Source: Burkholderiales bacterium
GTDB lineage: Bacteria; Pseudomonadota; Gammaproteobacteria; Burkholderiales; Usitatibacteraceae
Assembly (NCBI GenBank): GCA_025350945.1
Contig: JANXWW010000226.1
Location: 1 to 5,329 of the forward strand
Length of the DNA: 5,329 nucleotides
Direction of reading: 5' to 3'
Part shown: one piece after another, positions 1 through 5,111 of the stretch
Layout of the letters: every line of letters starts with the position of its first letter
How positions within the stretch are numbered: the stretch's first letter is position 1
The notes under the pieces: generated by a model
Told to the model about the DNA's origin: nothing
What the model saw: only the letters and a program-made list of their open reading frames with translations
Database searches by the model: none
Made by a program: the position numbers and the translations under genes

Positions 1-1311
1 GTCGACCCGCATAACATCATCGGCCGCATCCATGTGCCTGCGCCGATTGCAGATACGCCGGTGCCAACAGTCGACGGCGGGGCGTGGAAATTGGCGGCGC
101 TGGATTATGTGTGGACAACCATTAACGAAAAATATTACGACCCCAAGCTCAACGGTGTTGACTGGGTTGCTGCGCGTGCCAAATATGCGCCCATGCTGGC
201 AGCTACCAAAACCGATGATGAGTACTGGGAACTGCTCGACAAGATGACCGGTGAGCTCAAGGATTCGCACACGCGCGTGCAAGCACCAAAGCAGGTTGCA
301 CAACAGAAAATAAGCGAATCGCATTCGCTGGGATTTGGATTTCTGGAGTTGGATGGCGCACTGCTGGTCACCAACGTGAATCCTGAATCCGATGCCTGGT
401 GGGCAGGCGCACGTGCGGGCATGACCATTAAAACCATTAACAATGAAGCCGCACTCACGCTCTATCGGCGCATGCTTGTAGAGGCGCGCGATTCGTCCAC
501 GGCATGGGCACGCAGCCGGGGCGCGGTGCGCAAAATTTTGGCCGGTGAAGTTGATACAAAAGCAGATTTTATTTTTGTTCGCGCGGACGGGAGCGAAATT
601 GCTGCCACCCTCAAGCGGCGCGCCTTCAAAACCCCGCCCGAATTTACGCAACGCGTTCTTCCCTCCGGTTTTGGCTATGTCAGCTTTTCAAATTTTGTCG
701 GTGGACTTGAAGGCAATATTTTAAAAGCCATCGACAAAATGACAACCACACCGGGAATGATTATTGATCTGCGCAATAACGGCGGCGGATCGTTGTCGAT
801 GTCGGCCAATCTGGCGACAAAATTTTTGAGTGAGAAAACCAAAGGCACAAAAATTCTCACCCGCACCGGCAAGGCGCCCACGTTATTTTTTATCGAGACG
901 ACAAAACTTGAGCCAGAATTTAATGGCTCAAAGGAAAGCGCCTACACCCATCCGCTGGTTATTTTGACTAACCAAAACAGCGCCTCGGCGTCTGAGATAT
1001 TCAGTGCATCCTTGCAGGATCTGGGCCGCGCAACGCTGATCGGTGCGCGCACCTGCGGCTGTTTGTTGGGTTATATGGGCTACGCCGACATACCCGGTGG
1101 CGGGCAGCTTGCCTATAGCGAAATGGGCTTTATCACACCGAAAGGAAATCGAGTCGAGGGCTTTGGTGTGATGCCAGATGTGGAAGTGAAATTAACGCAA
1201 GCCGACATCATCGCCAATCGTGATCGCACACTGGAAACTGCGGTTGCGTTTTTGCAGCAAAAAATAGCAGCAATTGGCGCGATGGAAAGCGCGGCAGAGA
1301 GCGTGAAATGA
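1..1311 (+). CDS. S41 family peptidase with PDZ domain, tricorn-like active site (5' end outside window)
   Basis: This is a C-terminal-processing or tricorn-type serine protease. The frame is open to base 1, so the true start, and probably a signal peptide, lies upstream; the first internal start-like codon is GTG at 34. Numbering from that GTG, residues 20-85 form the helical N-terminal cap ending in G-E-L-x-D-S-H-T. Residues about 98-185 are a PDZ-like domain with G-F-G-F at 100-103 and A-G-M near 130. The protease core runs from about 210 and contains I-D-L-R-N-N-G-G-G at 244-252. The nucleophile motif is S-A-S-A-S-E, with the expected Ser at 318 and the conserved Q-D at 328-329. A late E-G-x-G-V-x-P-D motif carries Glu375. 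The Lys of the Ser-Lys dyad of Tsp/CtpA would fall 14 residues after Asp329, where the protein has Cys343 (T-C-G-C). Ser78-His79 and Glu375 match the tricorn tetrad instead. The family is usually exported or periplasmic in Gram-negatives; export cannot be judged here. The gene overlaps the next one by ATGA. Confidence 0.9.
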   Translation, partial: VDPHNIIGRIHVPAPIADTPVPTVDGGAWKLAALDYVWTTINEKYYDPKLNGVDWVAARAKYAPMLAATKTDDEYWELLDKMTGELKDSHTRVQAPKQVAQQKISESHSLGFGFLELDGALLVTNVNPESDAWWAGARAGMTIKTINNEAALTLYRRMLVEARDSSTAWARSRGAVRKILAGEVDTKADFIFVRADGSEIAATLKRRAFKTPPEFTQRVLPSGFGYVSFSNFVGGLEGNILKAIDKMTTTPGMIIDLRNNGGGSLSMSANLATKFLSEKTKGTKILTRTGKAPTLFFIETTKLEPEFNGSKESAYTHPLVILTNQNSASASEIFSASLQDLGRATLIGARTCGCLLGYMGYADIPGGGQLAYSEMGFITPKGNRVEGFGVMPDVEVKLTQADIIANRDRTLETAVAFLQQKIAAIGAMESAAESVK

Positions 1312-2258
1312 ATAATAATAATTTAAAAATTTTGATCTTGGGCGCAGGCGGTACCGGCGGCTATTTTGGCGGGCGACTTCACGAGGCCGGTGCGGATGTC
1401 ACGTTTCTGGTGCGCGAGCGGCGCTACGCGCAAATCGCGCGAGACGGTTTACGAATCGAAGCGCCATCGGCCAGCGTAACGCTTGAAGTGAAAACCGCAC
1501 TTGCCCATGAGATCAAGGGCGAATTCGACATCATTATTCTCACCTGCAAAGCCTATGATCTTGACGCCAGCATTGCCGCCATTTCACTCGCGATGCATGC
1601 AGAAACCTGCGTGGTGCCGCTGTTGAATGGCATTGCGCATCTTGACGCGTTAGATCAAGCATTCGGCAAATCACGCGTGATGGGCGGCAGTTGCCAAATC
1701 GCGGCCACACTCACGGCAGATGGCATTGTGAAATCGATGGCACCGACCCACTCCATTGTGTGGGGCGCACGTGAACCCAGCCAAAATGCAATAGCCACAG
1801 CGCTCGGCAAGGCTTTCGCCAACACGATTGTAGATTGGCGAATTTCTGAAAATATCATGCTTGATATGTGGGAGAAAATTGCATTTCTGTCCACGCTGGC
1901 GGGCATTACCTGCCTCATGCGCGCGAATGTGGGCGAGGTACTAGCGACAGTCGACGGAAAATTATTGATGCGCCAATATTCGGATTGCGCAATCAAAATT
2001 GCACAGCTAGAGGGTTACGCACCTCGCCCGGAGGTGCTGGCGCGATTTGACAGCGTGCTCAATTCAAGCGGCTCAACGCTCACCGCCTCGATGCTGCGCG
2101 ATCTGGAAGCGGGCAACGATGTGGAGGCCGATCATATTGTTGGTTACATGCTGAATAAAGCGCGCGAGCATGGGCTGGATAGCTCGATCATCAATGTGGC
2201 ATATACACATTTGAAAGCGTATCAAAATCGTCGAGCTAGTGGACGCGATAGAAGCTAA
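1308..2258 (+). CDS. Ketopantoate reductase family protein (2-dehydropantoate 2-reductase, ApbA/PanE type)
   Basis: This is a predicted cytosolic NADPH-dependent reductase. The family's classic reaction is ketopantoate to pantoate in pantothenate and CoA synthesis. The N-terminus has a Rossmann fold with G-A-G-G-T-G at 12-17 followed by G-Y-F-G-G. The residues known from E. coli PanE have plausible counterparts: Lys81 in T-C-K-A (like K72), Asn107 in L-L-N-G-I (like N98), Lys190 in W-E-K (like K176), and Ser261 and Glu273 twelve residues apart (like S244 and E256). Its 316 aa is close to the usual ~300. ATG 1308 overlaps the peptidase stop as ATGA, so translation is probably coupled; only a weak purine stretch precedes it. 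The first codons are AAT repeats, giving an AT-rich start. The family has many paralogs of unknown substrate, and pairing with a protease is not a pantothenate context, so I do not assign panE. The gene ends 8 bases from the convergent small gene. Confidence 0.88.
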   Translation: MNNNNLKILILGAGGTGGYFGGRLHEAGADVTFLVRERRYAQIARDGLRIEAPSASVTLEVKTALAHEIKGEFDIIILTCKAYDLDASIAAISLAMHAETCVVPLLNGIAHLDALDQAFGKSRVMGGSCQIAATLTADGIVKSMAPTHSIVWGAREPSQNAIATALGKAFANTIVDWRISENIMLDMWEKIAFLSTLAGITCLMRANVGEVLATVDGKLLMRQYSDCAIKIAQLEGYAPRPEVLARFDSVLNSSGSTLTASMLRDLEAGNDVEADHIVGYMLNKAREHGLDSSIINVAYTHLKAYQNRRASGRDRS

Positions 2259-2266
2259 CGATAGCA

Positions 2267-2512
2267 TTAGCCAGCAAATGCCATCGCCATCATCACACCA
2301 AAAATAATGGCGGCCCACATCGCCATCATGAGTGCGTAAAGCGCGGCTTTGCCACTCACTGGTGGCAATGTTTTATCGATAGTGGTGATGACATTGGAGC
2401 TTGTGAATTCATCAGCAAAGCGTTGATGTGTATCTTCGGCGGACAAGCCATAGCCTTCGGCCAGACGGTGTTGAAACGGTGTAGTTGTTACATTCATGCT
2501 GTTTGTGTTCAT
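2267..2512 (-). CDS. Small single-pass membrane protein, copy B of a tandem paralog pair
   Basis: This 81-aa protein belongs to no family I recognise. Residues 1-55 are hydrophilic. A membrane helix spans about 56-80 and ends one residue before the C-terminus, so the protein looks C-terminally anchored; Lys55 just before the helix suggests the N-terminal part stays in the cytoplasm. It shares F13-x-H15-x3-E19-G20-Y21 and a helix motif W-A-A-I-I-F-G (66-72) with the protein encoded upstream at 2573-2815, with nearly equal spacing (45 versus 49 residues from Tyr to Trp). A clear Shine-Dalgarno sequence, AAGGA, is complementary to 2519-2523 and lies 6 bases before the ATG. This ribosome site and the match to its neighbour make it a real gene despite its size. 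It is probably co-transcribed with copy A, 60 bases upstream. The function is unknown. Confidence 0.75.
   Translation of the reverse strand: MNTNSMNVTTTPFQHRLAEGYGLSAEDTHQRFADEFTSSNVITTIDKTLPPVSGKAALYALMMAMWAAIIFGVMMAMAFAG
2349..2368 (+). terminator. Possible plus-strand terminator for the peptidase/reductase operon
   Basis: TTGCCAC (2349-2355) and GTGGCAA (2362-2368) form a perfect 7-bp stem with a 6-base loop, followed by TGTTTTAT on the plus strand. It lies about 90 bases after the reductase stop and inside the antisense small gene B. The T-run is interrupted and the stem is short, and it may only reflect the codons of gene B, so the call is weak. Confidence 0.3.
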
Positions 2513-2518
2513 GATAAA

Positions 2519-2523
2519 TCCTT
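2519..2523 (-). promoter_or_regulatory. Ribosome binding site of small gene B
   Basis: The plus-strand TCCTT reads AAGGA on the coding strand, 6 bases before ATG 2512. It is the main evidence that this short frame is translated. Confidence 0.7.
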
Positions 2524-2527
2524 ATCG

Positions 2528-2574
2528 AGGTCTGATTCTGAAATTATTACGCTCAACCAATAGCTCACAGACCT
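2528..2574. repeat. 7-bp inverted repeat between the two small genes
   Basis: AGGTCTG (2528-2534) and CAGACCT (2568-2574) are perfect inverted copies 33 bases apart. They span most of the gap between the small genes: one arm reaches the stop of gene A, the other lies just upstream of the ribosome site of gene B. It could be an mRNA stem or an operator pair, or chance; the long loop makes it weak. Confidence 0.3.
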
Positions 2575-2815
2575 ATGGGTTAAACATCGCTGCCACTACA
2601 AAGCCGAAAAAAATAGCTGCCCAAACCGTAACGATGACCACCACCATCGTTGCTCCCTGGTTGATCTGTTCACGTTGCCTGCTCAATTGATTTTTGCTGT
2701 TGTTACGTTTATCGGGTCCTGCAAATGCCACGTTGCGATGGCGTGATTCTTTGCTTGAGGACTGAAGGTAGCCTTCGCCGATACCGTGAAAAAAATTTTC
2801 CAGATTCGAATTCAT
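2573..2815 (-). CDS. Small single-pass membrane protein, copy A of a tandem paralog pair
   Basis: This 80-aa protein has no recognised family. I chose ATG 2815 over the in-frame ATG at 2821 because the AAAGGA ribosome site (complement of 2822-2827) touches the outer ATG but lies 6 bases from the inner one, the same spacing as in copy B. Residues 1-54 are polar, with many Ser, Asn, Lys and Arg. A helix of about residues 55-78 holds W-A-A-I-F-F-G at 65-71, and only two residues follow it. The basic stretch K-N-Q-L-S-R-Q-R before the helix predicts a cytoplasmic N-terminus by the positive-inside rule. F8-x-H10-x3-E14-G15-Y16 matches copy B exactly in spacing; the middle third is not alignable. 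It is the first gene of a likely two-gene minus-strand unit, transcribed away from the sigma factor gene. A role as a small envelope or regulatory protein is possible, but nothing in the sequence fixes it. Confidence 0.73.
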   Translation of the reverse strand: MNSNLENFFHGIGEGYLQSSSKESRHRNVAFAGPDKRNNSKNQLSRQREQINQGATMVVVIVTVWAAIFFGFVVAAMFNP

Positions 2816-2821
2816 ACGCAT

Positions 2822-2827
2822 TCCTTT
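2822..2827 (-). promoter_or_regulatory. Ribosome binding site of small gene A; decides the start
   Basis: The plus-strand TCCTTT reads AAAGGA on the coding strand. It directly abuts ATG 2821, too close for initiation, but lies 6 bases from ATG 2815. This favours the 80-aa product that starts M-N-S-N, similar to M-N-T-N in copy B. Confidence 0.7.
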
Positions 2828-2932
2828 ATCTTGGGTTTAGCGAAAGCAGACTACGAAAAAAATGCAGCCTTACTAATGAATACGAAATCCACCAAAGAAA
2901 CCAGACATGAGCCACGCATTATTTTTTGATAA

Positions 2933-2977
2933 GGCGAGCCAGCCTATAAATTAATCAAAGTGCACGCCTGGCTTGCC
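2933..2977. repeat. 10-bp imperfect inverted repeat overlapping the main hairpin
   Basis: GGCGAGCCAG (2933-2942) pairs with CTGGCTTGCC (2968-2977), with one G-T wobble and a 25-base AT-rich loop. Its right arm shares GCC (2975-2977) with the left arm of the next hairpin, so the two stems cannot both form completely. This geometry suits either a nested protein-binding region or alternative RNA folds. Confidence 0.6.
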
Positions 2978-3004
2978 GTTCGGAGCAAAAATACTCCGAA
3001 CGGC
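2975..3004. repeat. Perfect 11-bp inverted repeat with 8-base loop
   Basis: GCCGTTCGGAG (2975-2985) and CTCCGAACGGC (2994-3004) are exact inverse complements around CAAAAATA. A T-G wobble (2974/3005) could extend the stem in RNA. No T-run follows on either strand, so it is not a standard intrinsic terminator. It lies 170-200 bases before the sigma gene and about 160 bases before small gene A. An operator for a dimeric regulator, an RNA hairpin, or a dispersed REP-like element are all possible. Confidence 0.85.
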
Positions 3005-3072
3005 GCAACTGTCATAGAGATTGATATTCGTAAATCCATAAAAAGAAGCTGTCCCATACCGTGTTCGGGGGA

Positions 3073-3100
3073 TTGCGATAAACCTTGGCGCTGCTATGAT
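3073..3100 (+). promoter_or_regulatory. Predicted sigma-70 promoter of the sigma factor gene
   Basis: TTGCGA (3073-3078) matches the -35 consensus at 4 of 6 bases. After a 16-base spacer, TATGAT (3095-3100) matches the -10 at 5 of 6. TG at 3092-3093 gives an extended -10 (TGC-TATGAT). Transcription would start near 3107, leaving a leader of about 74 bases that includes the 3153-3168 hairpin. This predicts housekeeping transcription of the sigma gene rather than strict autoregulation. Confidence 0.5.
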
Positions 3101-3152
3101 TTGGCTAGCAATTAAACTAAAAATCAGACAACAGAACGCGCACTCTTCAACC

Positions 3153-3168
3153 AAAACGTTAGCGTTTT
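3153..3168 (+). repeat. Small hairpin in the sigma gene leader
   Basis: AAAACG (3153-3158), loop TTAG and CGTTTT (3163-3168) form a perfect 6-bp stem that ends 12 bases before the start codon, immediately before the purine-rich GAGAAG. Followed by AA rather than T, it is not a clear terminator. It may affect ribosome access or be an operator. Confidence 0.5.
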
Positions 3169-3180
3169 AAGAGAAGAACC

Positions 3181-3777
3181 ATGAGTACTATTAGCACCGC
3201 CGACAATTGCACAGCTATGCGTTCAACACGCACCGAGAACGGGCCATCGCGCATTGGCCGCTGGCCCGCACAGGCACCCGTCGATGAATTATTCGCTTCG
3301 TTCTACGACGATCTTCGCCGCCTAGCGCATGCAAGATTGCGCCGTTCAAGTGAACTTACCATGCTGGACACGACAGGGCTGGTGCATGAATCGTATTTCC
3401 GATTTCTGAATGCGGCCAATTTTGTTCTCGACGATCGGCTGGGATTTTTATCCTATGCATCACGGGTTATGCGATCCATCGTGGTGGATTTGATTCGCCA
3501 AAAATTGACGCTTAAAAACGGCGGCAACGCAACTGAGATCACGCTGAATACGAACATCGCAGAATCAATTTGTTCGCCCGAAAATGAAGTGTTGCGCATC
3601 AACGAAGCGCTTGAAGAGTTGGCCACTATTGATGAGCGCCTGGCGATGGTGGTGGAAATGCGCTATTTCGGTGGCTTGAGCGAGCAGGAGATTGCCGAAG
3701 CACTCGGTCTCAGCACCCGCACCGTTGAACGCGACTGGGAAAAAGCAAAACTGTTTCTGCAAAATACGCTGCAATAG
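3181..3777 (+). CDS. ECF-type RNA polymerase sigma factor, Sig-70_X6/ECF43-like
   Basis: This 198-aa sigma factor should direct RNA polymerase to a special promoter set. After a 30-residue N-terminal extension, region 2 spans about 34-108 (D-E-L-F onward, with L-V-H-E-S-Y-x-R-F-L at 67-76 and S-Y-A-S-R-V-M-R-S-I-V-V-D in 2.3/2.4). Region 4 spans about 142-198, with helix-turn-helix L-S-E-Q-E-I-A at 166-172 and L-S-T-R-T-V-E-R-D-W at 177-186. The wording L-S-T-R-T-V-E-R-D-W-x-x-A-K is typical of the group once called TIGR02999 (Sig-70_X6). In region 2.2 the usual D-A-E-D is D63-T64-T65-G66. Loss of acidic residues with a Thr in their place is reported for ECF43 factors activated by a Ser/Thr kinase (EcfP, EcfK). 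No kinase or anti-sigma gene is adjacent here. ATG 3181 is preceded by GAGAAG at 4 bases, a weak site; ATG 3217 is an alternative start. Confidence 0.9.
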   Translation: MSTISTADNCTAMRSTRTENGPSRIGRWPAQAPVDELFASFYDDLRRLAHARLRRSSELTMLDTTGLVHESYFRFLNAANFVLDDRLGFLSYASRVMRSIVVDLIRQKLTLKNGGNATEITLNTNIAESICSPENEVLRINEALEELATIDERLAMVVEMRYFGGLSEQEIAEALGLSTRTVERDWEKAKLFLQNTLQ

Positions 3778-3797
3778 CGCTACATTTCCATAGCGCT
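3776..3797 (+). repeat. First junction hairpin and direct repeat between sigma and transporter genes
   Basis: AGCGCTA (3776-3782) and TAGCGCT (3791-3797) form a 7-bp stem with an 8-base loop. Because TAGCGCTA is itself a palindrome, ATAGCGCT is also directly repeated at 3774-3781 and 3790-3797, 16 bases apart. The left copy includes the sigma stop codon. No T-run follows, so it is not a strong terminator; a tandem binding site or an RNA-stability hairpin is possible. Confidence 0.6.
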
Positions 3798-3817
3798 GCT
3801 CGCGTATGATGGCGAGC
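3798..3817 (+). repeat. Second junction hairpin with the transporter start in its loop
   Basis: GCTCGC (3798-3803) and GCGAGC (3812-3817) form a perfect 6-bp GC-rich stem with an 8-base loop that holds ATG 3806; the second ATG (3809-3811) ends at its edge. It stacks directly on the previous hairpin. ATG 3818 lies just outside, so the fold could decide which start is used or limit translation of the transporter. Confidence 0.55.
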
Positions 3818-5104
3818 ATGAATTCCGCGCTTAATGCAGGTGTCAAAAAACGTGAAGTATTCGCCTGGGCGATGTACGACTTCGCCAATTCGGGTTACAC
3901 CACCGTCGTATTGACGGCCGTATTTAACGCCTATTTTGTTTCTGTTATTGCCGGTGGTGCCACGTGGGCGACATTTGCGTGGACCGCCACGCTCGCGGTT
4001 TCGTACATCGCGGTCATGATTGCGGGACCTTTGCTGGGTGCCTATGCCGATGCGCATGCCGCAAAAAAACGGGTGCTGTTTGTGGCCACCGCAGGTTGTG
4101 TGGTCAGTACTGCCCTGCTCTATTTTGCGGGCCCCGGCGCGATTTATTGGGCGATGGCGATGATTATCATTTCCAATTTCTGCTACGCGGTGGGTGAAAA
4201 TATTACGGCGGCATTTTTGCCGGAATTGGCAAAACCGGAAGCGCTTGGCAAAGTATCTGGTTGGGGCTGGAGCTGGGGCTATGTAGGCGGGCTCATCGCA
4301 CTCGGTCTGTGCCTCGTGTGGATTATGGGGGCCGAGGCGCGAGGACAAAAAACCTCTGATGCGATTGCTTTAACAATGGTAATTACCGCTGCTGTTTATG
4401 CGGCGGGCGCCACGATTACCTTTATTTTTTTGCAAGAGCGCGCAAAGCCTGCTGCCACGAACACGAACACGCACACGCCCACTGAAAACGCATGGTCAAG
4501 ACTCATGCGCACCGCGCGTGAGGCATCGCGTTATCGTGACTTGATTCTGGTTTTCGCCTGCGGCACCTGTTATCAGGCAGGCGTTTCCACCGTGGTGACG
4601 CTGGCAGCAATTTATGCGCAAGAGGTAATGAGTTTCACCACACAAGACACGCTTATTTTAGTGTTGATTGTGAACGTCACCGCCTGCGTTGGCGCATTTG
4701 GCTTTGGTTATTTGCAGGATTTAATCGGCAAAAAACGCGCGTTGGCAATCACACTGGTCGGCTGGATACTGATGGTGATATTTGCGTGGTTTGCCACAAC
4801 GCGCAACCTCTTTTGGGTGGCCGCCAATCTCGCAGGCATTTGCATGGGCTCGAGCCAATCGGCCGGCCGCGCAATGGTCGCCTACTTTTCACCAACAGAT
4901 CGTGCTGCCGAATTTTTTGGCCTCTGGGGCGTTGCGACGCGGCTCGCTGCCGTCTTGGGTCCACTCACCTATGGCGCAGTCACATGGATCACCAACAATA
5001 ATCATCGGCTCGCGATGCTGATTACGGGGGTTTTCTTTTTGGCGGCCTTAATTATTCTGATACGAGTCGATGAAAAACGCGGCAGGCTTGCGGTTTCTCT
5101 ATAA
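3806..5104 (+). CDS. MFS transporter of the UMF1 (Atg22-like) family
   Basis: This 432-aa inner-membrane carrier has twelve predicted helices, about 32-52, 58-80, 89-108, 112-134, 155-175, 188-209, 247-270, 284-304, 312-330, 335-355, 370-392 and 400-420. The UMF1 signatures are W-A-M-Y-D-F-A-N-S (21-29), a motif-A-like G-P-L-L-G-A-Y-A-D with a basic A-K-K-R (74-89), the second-half equivalent Y-L-Q-D-x-x-G-K-K-R (302-311), and R-A-M-V-A-Y-F-S-P with A-E-F-F-G (355-372). The length fits the family. The substrate is unknown for most bacterial members; Atg22 in yeast is linked to vacuolar amino-acid efflux. The loop between the halves (about 210-243) contains a T-N-T-N-T-H-T-P repeat. ATG codons at 3806, 3809 and 3818 are all possible and none has a good ribosome site. 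The sigma gene ends 28-40 bases upstream, so they are probably co-transcribed. It converges on the WYL gene with 7 bases between them. Confidence 0.9.
   Translation: MMASMNSALNAGVKKREVFAWAMYDFANSGYTTVVLTAVFNAYFVSVIAGGATWATFAWTATLAVSYIAVMIAGPLLGAYADAHAAKKRVLFVATAGCVVSTALLYFAGPGAIYWAMAMIIISNFCYAVGENITAAFLPELAKPEALGKVSGWGWSWGYVGGLIALGLCLVWIMGAEARGQKTSDAIALTMVITAAVYAAGATITFIFLQERAKPAATNTNTHTPTENAWSRLMRTAREASRYRDLILVFACGTCYQAGVSTVVTLAAIYAQEVMSFTTQDTLILVLIVNVTACVGAFGFGYLQDLIGKKRALAITLVGWILMVIFAWFATTRNLFWVAANLAGICMGSSQSAGRAMVAYFSPTDRAAEFFGLWGVATRLAAVLGPLTYGAVTWITNNNHRLAMLITGVFFLAALIILIRVDEKRGRLAVSL
4456..4479 (+). repeat. Four tandem hexamers in the transporter central loop
   Basis: CACGAA, CACGAA, CACGCA and CACGCC follow one another and encode alternating Thr with Asn, His or Pro in the cytoplasmic loop between the two halves. 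A hexamer unit keeps the frame if copy number changes, so the length may vary between strains. Confidence 0.7.
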
Positions 5105-5111
5105 AAAAGCG

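Larger units (their letters stand above)
2816..3180. other. Divergent intergenic region between small-gene pair and sigma gene
   Basis: I see no convincing gene in these 365 bases. The minus-strand frame 3154-2951 could encode 67 aa but has no good ribosome site, resembles nothing I know and runs through the long hairpin; the plus-strand frame 2725-2910 is antisense to small gene A. The region must carry the promoters of both flanking units. It holds, from left to right, the gene A ribosome site, a stem with one G-T wobble (2933-2977), a perfect 11-bp hairpin (2975-3004), an extended -10 promoter for the sigma gene (3073-3100) and a small hairpin (3153-3168). I could not find a good minus-strand promoter by eye. 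Confidence 0.7.

Noticed and set aside
135..458. Minus-strand frame of 107 codons inside the peptidase gene
   Set aside because: It is opposite a clearly conserved peptidase region and shows no family features.
2254..2271. GCTAA/TTAGC inverted repeat covering the stop codons of both convergent genes (reductase and small gene B)
   Set aside because: It is a 5-bp AT-rich stem without T-runs. Two facing TAA stop codons followed or preceded by similar bases create such symmetry easily, so I do not call a bidirectional terminator.
2725..2910. Plus-strand frame of 61 codons
   Set aside because: It lies mostly antisense to small gene A, which has better evidence (ribosome site, paralog match).
2975..3004. 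Integron attC site
   Set aside because: The hairpin lacks the RYYYAAC and GTTRRRY core sites and the unpaired bases of an attC; no integrase or cassette array is visible.
2951..3154. Minus-strand frame of 67 codons with a hydrophobic start
   Set aside because: There is no good ribosome site, no recognisable motif, it overlaps the predicted sigma promoter, and part of it is dictated by the perfect hairpin.
2254..3817. Several hairpins in non-coding parts share an 8-base loop (2254, 2975, 3776, 3798)
   Set aside because: The loop sequences and stems are unrelated, one is only 5 bp, and other stems here have 4-, 6- and 25-base loops. I treat the shared size as coincidence.
3710..4348. Long minus-strand frame of 212 codons
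   Set aside because: It is the antisense shadow of the sigma and transporter genes; its composition is rich in Arg, His and Gly without domain pattern.
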